Origin: Entoloma clypeatum
Taxonomy: Eukaryota; Basidiomycota; Agaricomycetes; Agaricales; Entolomataceae
Direction: 5' to 3'
Assembly (NCBI GenBank): GCA_963565915.1
Contig: OY751496.1
Location: 310,001 to 374,000 of the forward strand
Length of the DNA stretch: 64,000 bases
The notes below the pieces were generated by a model. It was not told the origin of the DNA, made no database searches, and worked only from the letters and a program-made list of their open reading frames with translations. Each line of letters starts with the position of its first letter. Positions within the stretch are counted from its first letter, which is position 1. Below are positions 11,401 through 23,044 of the stretch, piece by piece. Position numbers and translations under genes: made by a program.

Positions 11401-11949
11401 TTTCTTTGAGGTCTTTTTCTTCGGTGTAAACTAATACATATATGTCTTTCTCGTTTCCGCCTCTACTTTTGATGATCCTTTTACCCCTCTCACCGTTTTC
11501 TCAAATGTAGATACTACTGTGTTTCCCCTCCCATCCACACACGAGCGCAATTTGATCGAACCATCCCAGGCATTATGTTGTTCTCTCTCCCCCCCTCCCT
11601 TTTTGACAAAATCCTCCGTCGGACGGTGCTGCATTTATTAACGTACCTTCACGAGTAACGAATTATCTCTGCTTTTGCTTTCCATCCTCTCTCCAGGTTA
11701 GACGTGTAGGTGTTGATGTCAGGCTCAATTGAGGACTTACGAAAGCAACAGTATCTCTGCAAACCCAAATCAAGCGACGCGTTATTTGGCGCTGTTGTCG
11801 TATGTCATCTGAACTCTTGCCAGTCGAAAGTAACTCGAAAACCATATGGATCATATCTAAAATCGATTCACACCTCCTAGTCAACTCGTGCGGAATTCCC
11901 AGCCAAACGTTCTGTTCATCCCGGTAGACTCAATACGTCTTCCTTCAAC
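11401..11949. other. intergenic, NAP1 to secreted protein gene
   Basis: It holds the NAP1 3' flank and the promoter side of the next gene. Pyrimidine-rich tracts lie at 11450-11610. I see no coding pattern on either strand. Confidence 0.5.
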
Positions 11950-12920
11950 ATGAGACTCGGACCTCCAAAAAAGTCCGCCGCCACCATGATCCTAGTAATC
12001 TTGCCCGCCGTCGTCACTGCAGCCTGCCGTCCGAGGGACGCAGTTTTCCCCAACCCGAGCAAATGCTGGCGCTGTCCCGCCGTCCGAGATCCTGCGACTG
12101 GTGTGCGCCGAAACGGGACCATTGGCAATGTGCGTCATAGCTGGACTGACTTTTACTGCGAGTAAGCTATAAAGCGTCCTGGGTTGATCTTTTCTTCTTC
12201 TTGAATTCATTCTGTGGTAGGTACACGACGTCGCGCCGTGTTGTTGACTCCGGTCAGGACGAGGCAGTGTCATGTTATTATGACGTCAGAGTGGTTTTCC
12301 TTGTCTTTGAACGAGCGAGTTGTTCACAATCTTTATTTTTTTTTCTTTCTTTCGATCCAGGGAAAAGGAAGACTGGTAAAGGAAACCCCCTCTAATACGA
12401 GCTGGAGCTGTCCCTTCAGGGCTAATGCAAAGGAGAATTGTTATCCGATCACAAAACCCCGTCCGTATACGGGGGAGTACGAAGTGTGTTGTGGACAGGG
12501 CTGCAAGCTCACCACAGACCGGTGTTTCTACTGCCCGTACCAGGGCGGAGATTTCGTGGACATCGTTTCCACAAGGCATAATTTCACTTGCACGTATGTA
12601 AACGTCTTTTTTTTTCTTCATTTTTTTTTCCAATTTTCCCCTCTCCATCATGATCGCTCACTCCTTTTTTTTGACAGGTACCATGGCTTTTATGAATTCT
12701 ACCCGGGGAAGGTTGAGACGTGTACTTTCGATGTACGCCGTTGATTTTGCCTGCCTGGTTACGTCTTTCTATTTGAACTCTTTTTTTTCTTTTGAGATAG
12801 GCTAAGAGCGGGAGGTTAGTGGGGAGTACAGCTTCGACGTGCTCGGAGAATGAGGTCGCGCCGCAGCGTAGGGAATGTCTCGAAGAATATCCTGATGCAG
12901 CCGTCGGTCAGTCCAAGTGA
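11950..12920 (+). CDS. small secreted cysteine-rich protein, five exons
   Basis: I do not recognise the family. Exons 11950-12161, 12221-12284, 12361-12593, 12678-12732 and 12801-12920 join in one frame through four GT-AG introns. The N-terminus has a hydrophobic stretch MILVILPAVVTAA, so a signal peptide is likely; translation could start at 11950 or at the ATG at 11986. The mature protein is about 205 residues with about 16 Cys in spaced groups (KCWRC, EVCCGQGC, DRCFYC), as in extracellular disulfide-rich proteins. N-glycosylation motifs NGT, NTS and NFT are present. It is a candidate effector-like or wall-associated protein, but only from size, export signal and Cys content. Confidence 0.75.
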
Positions 12921-13321
12921 CTGATCCTTTCCACCTCCCGAGGAAGGAGTGGGTATGAGGCGAATGTACACAAAGGGAAGCCTTGACGAGGCAGTCCACC
13001 TCTATCTCCCCTGCAGCATCATTCCGTGTGGTCATTGCATGACTGCGCAACGTTGTCTGCCAGAAATTGAGTGATCACAATGTTGCGCTTGAGTGTACGA
13101 GTCAGCCGCGGGTTGTCTGCGGCCGGCGAGGTTTTTTCCATATATATGAATTCAAGTATTGGTTTTGCGCAAGCCGAGCGATTTTTCAATTCATATTTTC
13201 TCCAAAATACTATCGAGCAATACTACTCGTGATCACGTCACCTAGTACCGGTTCATCATCAGACCTGAAAGTTCTCAGTGCAAATTGCCAAAGAACAACT
13301 TACATGGAACTTTGATAGTTT
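12921..13321. other. intergenic, 3' ends of convergent genes
   Basis: This lies between the cysteine-rich gene (+) and the Bles03 gene (-). I see no further coding sequence. Confidence 0.45.
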
Positions 13322-14137
13322 TCAAGTATGATACCGGCTCGGCCGTATATTCCATGGATTCTTCTTGTATATCCCCAGGTGGGTATACGCGTCCGGCTTG
13401 AATCCGATTCTCCAAACCACCCCTGCAGCCCTCAACGCCTCTCTGATCGCCCTCACCTCCGCCTCGTCTGTGTAATCATCCGCATAAACGCAGATGACAT
13501 GAGGCTCTCCCTCCTGCCTCGGCGATACCTTCAGCGACCCCCTTCTCAGCCCAAAACACAACATGCAGGCAATGTTCGCCCACACCGCATCGACTTGCGG
13601 CGGATCGGCATACACAAGCCACTTTCCTGAAAGAACGCTGTGTGCCCCGGCGATGCGGTCGATCTCGGAGACTGTGACGCTTCCCGAGGCTTTCAGAGCC
13701 TCGAAAGAGGCGGAGAGACCCGCAATATCTGGAGTGGGCCGGCGGTGCCCTCCGCGATCGAGAGCTATCCAGTTGCAGTATTGCACGGGCGTGATGCTGG
13801 GTGGCCAGCGTGCAAGGAAAGCTTGGATATTGTCTGGGGTGCTGGTTTCGTCGTCGAATACCGTCACTATCAAGGTCGAGCTGCCGTTTTTCACGATGTC
13901 GCAGGAGGCGGGAGGGGCGACTTCGAGGTGGGTCATCTCATCGGGCGATTTTGGACTCTCCGAGTCCAGCACATCGCAAGAGACGCCTTCCATGTCATAG
14001 TCATCCACCATGGCTGGGCCCGGGGGTGTGCTGAGCTCGTTGTTGGGAATCAATGAAAAGGAATCTACTTGGACACTGTCATGGTCTAAAATGGAAGACT
14101 TCTCGAGATCACGCTGCGCTGACGCGTTCCTTTCCAA
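13322..14137 (-). CDS. DUF1917 / Bles03 (UPF0696) family protein
   Basis: This is one uninterrupted ORF of 271 residues. The N-terminal 70 residues are low-complexity and acidic. The rest carries the Bles03/DUF1917 pattern: FLARWPP ... NWIALDRGGH, then SGKWLVYADPPQVDAVWANIA, then LKVSPRQ ... HVICVYADDYTDEAEVRAIREALR, and the end GFKPDAYTHLGIYKKNPWNIRPSRY. The family is related to human C11orf68, whose fold resembles eIF4E; its role is not established. The start was chosen as the first ATG of the frame (14135-14137). It is convergent with the cysteine-rich gene. Confidence 0.85.
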   Translation of the reverse strand: MERNASAQRDLEKSSILDHDSVQVDSFSLIPNNELSTPPGPAMVDDYDMEGVSCDVLDSESPKSPDEMTHLEVAPPASCDIVKNGSSTLIVTVFDDETSTPDNIQAFLARWPPSITPVQYCNWIALDRGGHRRPTPDIAGLSASFEALKASGSVTVSEIDRIAGAHSVLSGKWLVYADPPQVDAVWANIACMLCFGLRRGSLKVSPRQEGEPHVICVYADDYTDEAEVRAIREALRAAGVVWRIGFKPDAYTHLGIYKKNPWNIRPSRYHT

Positions 14138-14622
14138 ACTGGCACGAGTAAATCTGAACTGATCCCTGCGCTGAAAATTGGCACATTTTTCGGGCTACAA
14201 ATACCTCCGGGCGAGGGATTGCGAAGGGAAGGGAGGGGGGGAAGTGGGTGACCAGGTATTTGAAATGTTTTTGCGGATTGCTCCACGAGAACCATGCCAA
14301 TTGCCTCCGGTGCTGTCCGGGATCGACTGTAAAACGTCTCTTCTATAGTCCTGCGGACTCACTTTGGGGGGAAATTTGTGGTGCGTGTTGTGGGAGGCTT
14401 TCCGGTGAGGCAGTAAAAAATTTGAAACGATTGTCACGACTTTAAGTTTGTCACGGTTGTATTTCAGTGTCCGCCCACATCGCCAAGGACTCTTCATTAG
14501 GCTTCGGAATTCCCATCCCACAAGCCATTTGACAATGGTGATTGTGCAGCCATAAGAGTCATGAACAAAAGCTCAATATACACAACCAGATAGAACATGA
14601 TCAAGTAGACAAAGCATTCGAA
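14138..14622. other. intergenic between two minus-strand genes
   Basis: It contains a purine-rich run (gggagggggggaagtggg, near 14230-14248) that reads CT-rich on the minus strand, as expected for the leader of the Bles03 gene. I see no coding sequence. Confidence 0.45.
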
Positions 14623-17430
14623 TCAGAACATTGAAATGGTGGACCCTGCCCTGGATGGCACCCGACTCGGGAGTGCCTGTATGTCTTTGCTTACCTCGAG
14701 CAAGATTTTGACCATCTTCTCTTTTGTGAAGACAGGGTCATCAGGGTGGAAAGGTGTTACACCAACCATCTAGCAACCATGAAAAGAAACACATCAGGAA
14801 GATACCCACGATGGCCCACAAAAGTGAGCACGCACTCGGTGGTTGGAAACTGAGCTTTCAATGTCCCTCAAGGAGTGCATCGCACTACGGTCATCCCCTA
14901 TCTGCACAAATTGGATGCGTAACTTCTGGGACGGAACCCCTTTGTGGCCGAGTCGGCGGGCAGCATTGGCGATTACCTCGTCGACCTGGTCACCTGAAGT
15001 GTTTCAAACTTTTAGGTGGGAGTCTTCATTCTCAGGAGAAACTTACTTGGAATGCTGTTGGTGATGATGGCAAGGATGATCGGGCGGTGTGGGTGGTATG
15101 TGTCCTCAATAAGCGGCAGGTAGCGTTCAAACAAATCCTTGAGTTTCTTCCCAACGGGCATTTTGTCTGAAGGGCGGCTGAGTAAATAAATCGGATGAGA
15201 ACATGGATGTTTACCGGCAGGCCTCATAGATCCGAAGAGCTCGTGAACTGCACTGCCGTCCTAGAAATGCACATTTGTCACCGAGTAACAACTTGAAGGT
15301 ATTGATCACATACCGCGAGGTTCAATCCATGCCGAGAATCATTCAAAAAGAAGAGGTCAACGCCCTCCATGGAGAATTTGGAGTTCAAGTCAACGATGCC
15401 AGAAAGAGCCTGCGAATGAGCACAAGTCGACAGTTGGACTACGATTCACCAAAATGTAGCAGGAAACAGACCTCTCTGGTATCTCTCCATAAAGCGCCAG
15501 CCATCTAAATGAACGTTAGCCAACATAGCGGTCTCTCAATGGCACTCATTACAGAAGCAGAGTCGTCAACCAGGATTACAGTCTTGATCGACCTTTATCT
15601 ACTTGAGCAAAGACCACGATAACAGACCGCGCCGACTCACTTCAAGTCCTCCGGGCGGTATGGCACAGGGCGCGACACCACAGCTGTGGCGGTTTCAACC
15701 GCGACGAGCACGATCTGGAAGAGTCGCTCCACTGTTAAAATGCGGTAATCAGGGTTGAAGACGGTGATATCGAACATGTCCTGACAATGCACCAAGAAAT
15801 CAGAGAAGAAAGTTCAGACGCATACTTTGAAACCCTGTGGCAGGGATAGGAAAACACGCACGCGGCAGCGTTGACGGGCGATTTCGTCGGTCAGGCCCTT
15901 CAGGAAGTGCGTCACGCCGGAGTCGTCCCCAATCTGCACGAATTGGACGTGGAATCGCTGGAGCGGAATTCGGGCCTGGTCGAGGCGGCGAGCAGCGCTG
16001 ACGATCGCGTCTTCCGGGTGGTCGTCTACAATGGACATGATTATTCCACGCAGGAAGGTACAGCATGAATGAAGTACTATGGGCCCGGGTGCTGCAAGTG
16101 AGGACGAACAGGGTGATCGGGCGGACATCCTCTATCAGCGGCAGGTATCGAGCGAACAATATTTGGAGCTTCTTCTCGATGGGAGCATCGCCTGAGATGA
16201 AAGACTCAACCGACAGGAACTAACAAAGCGTGCGGTTGAAATGCTCACCTTCGGGACGGACAGCCTCGAAGAGGTCATAGACTTCGCCAGTGGTCTAATG
16301 ATGTACGGGTCAACATCGAGAGTCAAGTTGAGCAGGGAAATGTTCATAGCTCACCCTGAGATTGACCCCACTACGGGAGCTATTAACGAAAAAGACATCG
16401 ACGGCCTCTGTGGAAGCTCTTTGGTTCCACTCGACGAACGTAGCAAGAGACTAGAGATGAATCCGAGAGAACCATAGATATACAGTTCACAGAAATGAAA
16501 AGCAAGGACCGACCTCTTGTGCCTCGCGCCATAAAGCCCCGGCCCCCTAGCAGAATGTCAGTCAAGAAAACTGCGATGGAATGCGTACTCCGTACAGCAG
16601 CAGAGTCATCAATCAAGAAGACGGTTTTGACCGAACTTTATTATTATTTGAGCATCGACTACAAGAATCAGGCTGTTGAAAGGCTCACTTGAGGCGCCCC
16701 GCCCGATCCGGCAAAGGCTGCTGGATCATAATACGAGGGGTCCTCGGCATCGTAAGAGTCGCCGACTCCGACACTTGATATCGCAGCGCCTGGACGAGAA
16801 TCTCATATGTATCGGCCTATGCCTTGATTAGTCTGGCGAGGATACATGGGTCAAGAATGAGATGATGCTGACGTTGACTTCGTTGCCCTTGTACGTGAAG
16901 GAAGCACCTCTCTCGAGCTGGCGCCCTGCTTTTCCGACAACTATAATGTGCGTTCAATTGGGAGGTTAGGTTGGATCTTGAATGGAATGAAGACGTACGC
17001 AACACGCTCTGATATTTTTGATCGGGCGAGAGGTAAGATAAACAGAGGGAGAGGTCTAAAATGCCAAGCCTACATTGTAGAAGGTACGCGCGATGTAGAG
17101 AGGCAGGTCACTCTCCTCGCCGGCAATGATCGCATTGGTTGGGATATCTTTGCCTTTCACCAGGACCTACAGCAAAGCAGGGGACATCACCAAATGTCTG
17201 CATTTGATTGTGCAGCAAAAACCTACCCAAGCCAAGGGCGAGGACGAGCCGTCCCGCTTGAGATCCTGGGTGTTGAGTCTCGCGGCGTCTTCCCACTCCT
17301 TGGCGTATCTGGGTTTCTCAGCGGCGCCGTAGAGTTTCTCGGTCAAGGAGTTGCCCACGGAGCCTTCGAAGAGTGAGGAATGTTGTGGCAACACGTCGCG
17401 GTTGACGTTGAGGTATCTTGGAGATGACAT
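14623..17430 (-). CDS. DM9 (DUF3421) domain plus two von Willebrand A domains
   Basis: This is a many-exon gene read on the minus strand. Exon 1 starts MSSPRYLNVN at 17430 (an in-frame ATG at 17457 is possible). Splicing gives a DM9/DUF3421 domain: LAWVLVKGKDIPTNAIIAGEE ... LYIARTFYNSV, then VGKAGRQLERGASFTYKGNEVN, then ADTYEILV. Two vWA domains follow. The first starts KTVFLIDDSAA (near 16600) and contains EAVDVFFVNSSRSGVNL and FHVQFVQIGDD. The second starts KTVILVDDSAS (near 15580) and contains EGVDLFFLND, PLIEDTYHPHRPIILAIITN and LRIQFVQIGDD. In the first, the MIDAS DxSxS motif reads DDSAA, so its last Ser is lost; in the second it reads DDSAS. The end was placed at TGA 14623-14625. Exact splice sites in the 3' part are uncertain. 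DM9 domains bind sugars in some animals; the role here is unknown. Confidence 0.8.
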
Positions 17431-18449
17431 GGTGGAGGTGGAATGGGATTGAGACAAAATATGTGCACCAGATATATCAATTCAGAAAACGCGTGAACAA
17501 GCACCTTGTCACACTGCGTCCGTTCAAGGAACAACCAGAAAGGCGCTCCCGACAGGTTGGTACTAGCGGCACGAGGTTTGCCCCAAGGGGGTTTCAAAAA
17601 TTGGAAAAATGAGACCTGTCAAAAGAAGATGAAAATGGGGGTTATTTGAAGGTTTGAGGTTGATACTTATTGGTGAGATATTGACGGAATTATTTATGTG
17701 TGAGAAAGAAATTCTTTTCTCGATGAATTAGATCATTCTGCACCTTTTTCGATTTTCAACCCATGCGAAACTTGGACTAACTATCATGTGACTTGCTCTT
17801 TATAGAAGGTCTTATGCCTTATATGGCAGGTGTCAGTCAAATAAGAAGTGACCACAACTACACAGCCACTTCTCTAATCAGTCTAAAACCTTCAAATATC
17901 AATTTCCCACCCCCATTTTCATCTTCTTTTGACTTGGTTTGCCCATACATCTGTATTTCACGAGGCATAACTGCCCTCGTTCGGCGTCTGTAGAGGTCCT
18001 GACTAGTCATTGCGCAGCCTCATGTTGTACATGCCTCCTACTAGTATCTGGCGTGTTTTGTAAATCAGGTGTGACAATCAATACATTTGAGTTGGCGCTG
18101 GAGTAACAATGGCGTTTGTTTGCAGGGCCCCCACCGTGACCACGACAACTTGACTTAACCCTGAAGCTCCTAGAAGACTTGAGCGCTTGAGCCGTAACCC
18201 GGGGAAAGAGAACTTGAACGTTTGAACCTTGAGGCCTTAAGATTCGAGATCGTTACGTTTACCTACTCGCCGTGTAAGTACTGTACTTAGTACTTATTAC
18301 GTCCTCATTAATTCAGGGCTTCAATCAGGACAAGAATCAACATAATCTTCTGCGGGTTTGATTAAGCCATACATTTCAGTTAGTCAGAAGTGAGGCTGTT
18401 ATTACTCTGTGCCGCCGCAAGTGGAGCCTGGCCACCGATACGTTGAGCG
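17431..18449. other. intergenic between divergent genes, with inverted repeat
   Basis: This is the shared upstream region of the DM9-vWA gene (-) and the DUF4139 gene (+). It holds an inverted repeat (17619-17932, listed separately). I see no convincing gene. Confidence 0.5.
17619..17932. repeat. imperfect inverted repeat, possible MITE remnant
   Basis: The left arm 17619-17655 (tcaaaagaagatgaaaatgg...) and right arm 17886-17932 (...ccattttcatcttcttttga) are reverse complements except for about 10 extra bases in the right arm. About 230 bp separate them. It could be a decayed MITE or a transcript hairpin. No target duplication was found. Confidence 0.55.
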
Positions 18450-20448
18450 ATGACCGACCCTTCACCCAGCAACATGCCACCCCTTCCGAACAATCTTATC
18501 GACCTCGTCGACAGCAAAATTGTCCAAGTTAGTTTGTACTCTGGCCGGGCGGAAGTTACGCGTCGATGCAGGTTTCCTGCCAGAGTTGGCCAGAACTACG
18601 TGAACATCGCTGGGCTCCCGAACCTTATGGACAAGGAATCACTCCGGCACGTCCCCTTCGCTTGATTCACTGACGCACTGATAGCCATTAATCTTTCAGG
18701 GTGGAGGCCAGAGATGCAGCAAGTATTCACGACGTGGCGCTCTCCGTTATGCCTAAGGTCGATACTATATCCACCTCCGTGGAGCTAGATAAGCTACTTG
18801 ACGAGAGAGATCTCGTAGGGAAAGCGTTAGAACGCTGCAGGAAGGGCTCATCCTCCCTTGAAAATTACTTATCGACTATCAACGTCGTGCACACCGACGT
18901 CAAGGATCTGGGGGAGGTCCTCCTTCGCTGCGACCAGGCCGCGGAGAGTTTAGACAAAAAGACTCTCAAGTTGGAGAAGGAGATGAAGGAATTCGACAAG
19001 AAGATTGAGAATGAACGCAAAGAACTCTCAAGGCCCCGGCAAAGAGATATGCTGGGATTGCAGGCAGCGATCACGGTCGCTGCGAAGGTGGAAGGCGAAG
19101 CAGAGATCGCTTTGATATATGGTGCGTTCTACTCTGGCCCTCCGTATACCATCCTAATATTCCAACAGTGGTCGAGGGGGCGGCGTGGAAGGCTTTGTAT
19201 GATATTAGGGTCGACACGGAGACGAAGAACTCGAAAGCTGCGGTGAAGCTGATCTATAAGGCTACCATTACGCAGAAGACAGGAGAGGTACGTGCAGCCA
19301 CCCACTTTCAGCCCAATACCTTGACTCGGTTACAAGGCTTGGAATGGTGTTTCCTTGAGTCTACAGACAATTTCGCCGACATTTGACGTGGTTATCCCTG
19401 GGCTTCCGCGATGGAACATATCGGTCGACCGATCAGAGTTGAGGAAGATGACGAAACGGGGCGGACCGTCGGTTGGGGGTTTGGAAGGATCGCCGTCCGT
19501 GCAAGAACTACGCTCAACCCGACTGGGACGCATGGCTGAACGTGCGCGCCCCGAGGGAGGGAATAGCAGTGATCCTAAGAGCCGTTCGCCTTCCAGATCA
19601 AGACTCTATCGCGATCTGTATGTAACACCGCAGTGCGGCATAAACGCTCACTTCCTGGTTCCGGAGAAAATTACAATCCCTAGTGATGGCGCAGCCCACA
19701 ATATCACTATCATGGAGCGGGAGTTGGACGCTACCATGTCATGGACGGTACTACCAAAGCTTGAAGCGAAACCTCGCCTTATAGTAAGTTTTCAGAAACC
19801 ATTGCATACCAAAACCACTAAGATCGTTCCAGGCCAAGATCAAGAATACTTCTGAACAGATACTTCTTCCCGGACCGGCAAATGTGTATGTAGATGGGAG
19901 CTTCACCTTCCAATCTAACGTGCCACTTTCCATCCCTCAAGAGAACTTCGAATGTTTTCTCGGGTTCGTCCTTTTCTAACATATCCCGATAATAATCACT
20001 CTCACTGTTTCGCAGGTTAGACTCTTCCGTCCTGGTCGTTTATCATCCTTGCACCAAAAAAGTATCTTCAACTGGCTCCTACTATTCCGTCCACGTCTTC
20101 TCACAACGCATAACAATCCAAAACACCAGATCCATTCCCCTAATCGATCTGAAGGTTATCGACCAAGTCCCTGTGTCAAACCACTCACAAGTCGCGGTCA
20201 AACTCATCAGCCCCCCTCTTGCACTTCCTGAGCATGTCACCACAATCTCCGGCGAGGGGAACGAGCGCAAGCCACCTTCACCCACGAGGGTCAGCGAATC
20301 CGTTTCGGCTCAGTGGAAAGGTAGTGATGACCCCAGATGCGATCTTGACTCTCTCGGTAAAGATGGCCAATTGAATTGGGTGTGTACAGTCGCAAGTCAT
20401 GGAGAAATCGATCTCTTGTTGTCATGGGAGGTGGCAACGCCAGTCTAG
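18450..20448 (+). CDS. DUF4140/DUF4139 (mucoidy inhibitor A-like) protein
   Basis: The joined exons give about 540 residues. The N-terminal DUF4140 part starts IVQVSLYSGRAEVTRRCRFPARVGQNYVNIAGLP. A coiled coil follows (about residues 90-180: KKTLKLEKEMKEFDKKIENERKEL). The DUF4139 part has VEGAAWKALYDIRVDT, IYKATITQKTGE, WNGVSLSLQTISPTFDV, INAHFLVPEKITIPSDG and PCTKKVSSTGSYYSV. The first intron, 18647-18699, fits the frame only if its donor is GC (ccg|gcacgt) with a normal AG acceptor. Other introns are GT-AG, for example 19288-19336. The family is widespread in bacteria and fungi without a firm function. The start MTDPSPSN is the first ATG of the frame. Confidence 0.88.
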
Positions 20449-20532
20449 GCAGTAGCACTTGATTTCCACCAGGTCGCGACATAAGCAGTATATTCATAAA
20501 TTGTTCGTAATTCCGATTCTACAATCCAGGCT

Positions 20533-21307
20533 CTACCAGTCACCCTGCATCTCACTCAACCGGACGATAACCTTCTTACGTCTGATCTTCTCCCTGCCAA
20601 TAAAGAAATCGCCAACGATGAACGGTATGGGTCCAGCACCTGCCAGTGTGACCAGAGACGCAATAACGACTGAATGTTGAGTCCAAACATATGTGTAGAT
20701 GCCCCCCAACATGCACACGATTCCGAGAATCAGCAACGGCATCGGAACGAAGAGCGACATCCCCAGCCATGTATAAAAAAGCCACTGGGAGTCGAAGGTC
20801 CTCCACGGACGAGCGAGTTGCGCCTCCAATTGCACCTCCAATTGCGCCTCGGGTCGTGCCTCGGGCTGCGCATGGAATTGCGCCTTTGCCAGTGGTTGCG
20901 CCTCGGGTTCTGGCTCGGGTTTCGCCTCGAATTGCGTCTCAGTGATCTCTTTTTTAGAAAACACCTCTTCAAGATGGGTCTGTTCCTCCTCCGTCAACCG
21001 CTCAAACCAACGTGTGGTTAGGAATGCCAATGTTGCAGCTAGGATGTCGAGAACAAGGCCACTAAGAAAGAAAGCATTGACAGCACGAATTGCTACAGTC
21101 TCTTGGCCTTTAGGGATGCCGATGGTCGTGCTTAGGATTTGTCCTTGAATAGACGCGATGAACGCTCCCTGACGATCGACGTTCTCGTTCAAAAATATGG
21201 AGCCACATGATATCAATGGGACCTACCGCTACACTAATGGCCGTGAACCCCTTGCAGAGTGATTGGTGTTGCATTTGGGACCCGGCTGCGGTGACTGATG
21301 GAGGCAT
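20533..21307 (-). CDS. small multi-pass membrane protein, two exons
   Basis: Exon 1 is 21227-21307 (MPPSVTAAGSQ...; an in-frame ATG at 21397 is possible) and exon 2 is 20533-21183, with a 43-bp GT-AG intron in phase 0. The product is about 243 residues with three hydrophobic segments: one in FFLSGLVLDILAATLAFLTT, one or two in the WLFYTWLGMSLFVPMPLLIL ... GGIYTYVW stretch, and one near the C-terminus (VVIASLVTLAGAGPIPFIVG). Between the first and second is a charged repeat of EAxPEAQxEAQ type. I do not recognise the family. Such lineage-specific membrane proteins are common in agaricomycetes. Confidence 0.75.
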
Positions 21308-21846
21308 TTGAGTATGGTTGGAGTACTTATCCGTGCGTACCTGCAGTCGGATCACATATATATGCGTCAAACGCACACAACTTGAATTGCCCTGCAAAGT
21401 TAAGCGAGGGTTTCCGAACAGTAGGTAAATAAATTACTTCCCGTAATGCCTTGTGATGCACTCAATAAATGGCAACCCCATGGGGTGGATTACATTGCGG
21501 CGATGTGCATGCCCGACACACGTTGTTAACACGTTGGCCAGGATGTTGTCGGCGGAGAAGTGATGGGCCGTGAACCCAGTTTGAATCCAGACTCCAAACC
21601 ACAGAGTGTCGGGGCTCTGGGATGAATTGCTCATCCCAACGGCGGCTGGTTCGTGTCAATCAACAAGTGGCGGAGTGCATGAGGTCCCCTGGGTCTTGGA
21701 GTCTATATTCCAACGACACGCTTCGGACGCCCCAAATCATCAGACTCGTTGACTATAAGTACCTGAGGGTCACGTTCATCGTGACCACCAACCACCCACA
21801 TCCTTAATCACCACTCGCATCATCCTCGGACTCAACACGATCCTTC
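21308..21846. other. intergenic between divergent genes
   Basis: This is the shared upstream region of the membrane protein gene (-) and the papain-fold gene (+). No gene is visible. Confidence 0.5.
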
Positions 21847-23044
21847 ATGCAGCCTCGAGATATCTTTCTCATAAAGAAGAAACTCGACCTCGATTTGCTT
21901 CGGCAGTTGGGCAAGGAGGGGGAATCTGTAGGCCTTGATCCGACACATTGGGCGTTGGAGATACAGGGAGAACACTACCACCTCGACGCGAAGAAGGGCG
22001 ACCGTCTCAAAGACGAATTCTTTCGCCTTGACCCCAAGAAGATTCCAGACAGCCTACTTGTAAAGTGGGAGAAGCCAAACTACGGGTCGAGGGTAAAGCA
22101 TAAGGTTGGGGAAACCTCGATGAGCTATCGGGAGATCAACGAAGCAGGTACGCTCATCCGTTACTATGATCATCATGCTCACCACGACAATCGAATCCAC
22201 TATCACAGCGAGCATCGTCTTGCAGGAGTGGGCGAGAAGGGAGTTCCGTTACAATTTGTTTCTCTGGAATTGCCAAGACTTTGCCAGTCAGCTCCTAATC
22301 ATGGTCTCCAATGCCCCGCCTCGGGATGGGCGTCGGAATAACCATCAGTCTTACTTGAAAGTTGAACTTCAAGGCCATTTTGCGCCATTATTCAGATCCG
22401 TCCGTCGATGGGCTTTGGATTGTGTCATCCAGCCCTTCGCTAATTTTCTTTACACCTTGATGCATTGGGGCCCATCTCTTTCACACTATGTGTCGCAGGT
22501 CATGGGCAAAGTTGCCTCTTTTGTGCGTGCGTGTGTGCCGTCTTGGATGCGCCAAATTGTGTCGAGGGTGGGTGAGTGCCTGTCCAAGGTCGTGGCTGAT
22601 ATCATTTCTTGGACGCAGTCCGGGAACACCACGAATGGACTCCTTCGTACTCTTATTGACATCCTCCAAGCACTGGGGGATTGGGTGAAGCACAACGTTA
22701 TCCGCCGTTTAGTCGATTTTTGGATGCGCTGCTCCGCCAAGTTTGGTGTCGAGATCGTCAAAAAGCTTCGAAGGGCCTCAAAGGCTTCAAACCCGGATCT
22801 TCCCCCCGCGAACAGCGAAGCTAGCACCCCACACGCCTCCACGTCCCGCAGCACCAGCGTGGACGTCGGACTGCCAGTGCACACTAGCCCATCACACACT
22901 CCCGACTCGTGCGCGCGCATCCAATTTCCCCAACGCACGTCGACTAGACCCCAGGCAGCTAATCGCCGACTCCGGGAAATCGGACGCCGACCCCAGTCAG
23001 CCCGACAGAAGCCTCGGCGCTGCCGTCCATCAAGGACACTTTAA
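21847..23044 (+). CDS. LRAT/PPPDE-like papain-fold protein with helical tail
   Basis: Exons 21847-22147 and 22209-23044 are joined by a 61-bp GT-AG intron; the codon split by the intron reads Ala. The product is about 378 residues. Residues 30-47 (LDPTHWALEIQGEHYHLD) and 115-127 (YNLFLWNCQDFAS) match the His and Asn-Cys motifs of circularly permuted papain-like proteins of the LRAT/PPPDE type, with His34 and Cys122 as candidate catalytic residues. A region of about 180 residues follows with hydrophobic and amphipathic helices, then a Ser/Pro/Arg-rich C-terminus. It could be a peptidase, deubiquitinase-like protein or acyltransferase; the sequence does not decide. It is the last host gene before the transposon nest. 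Confidence 0.7.
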
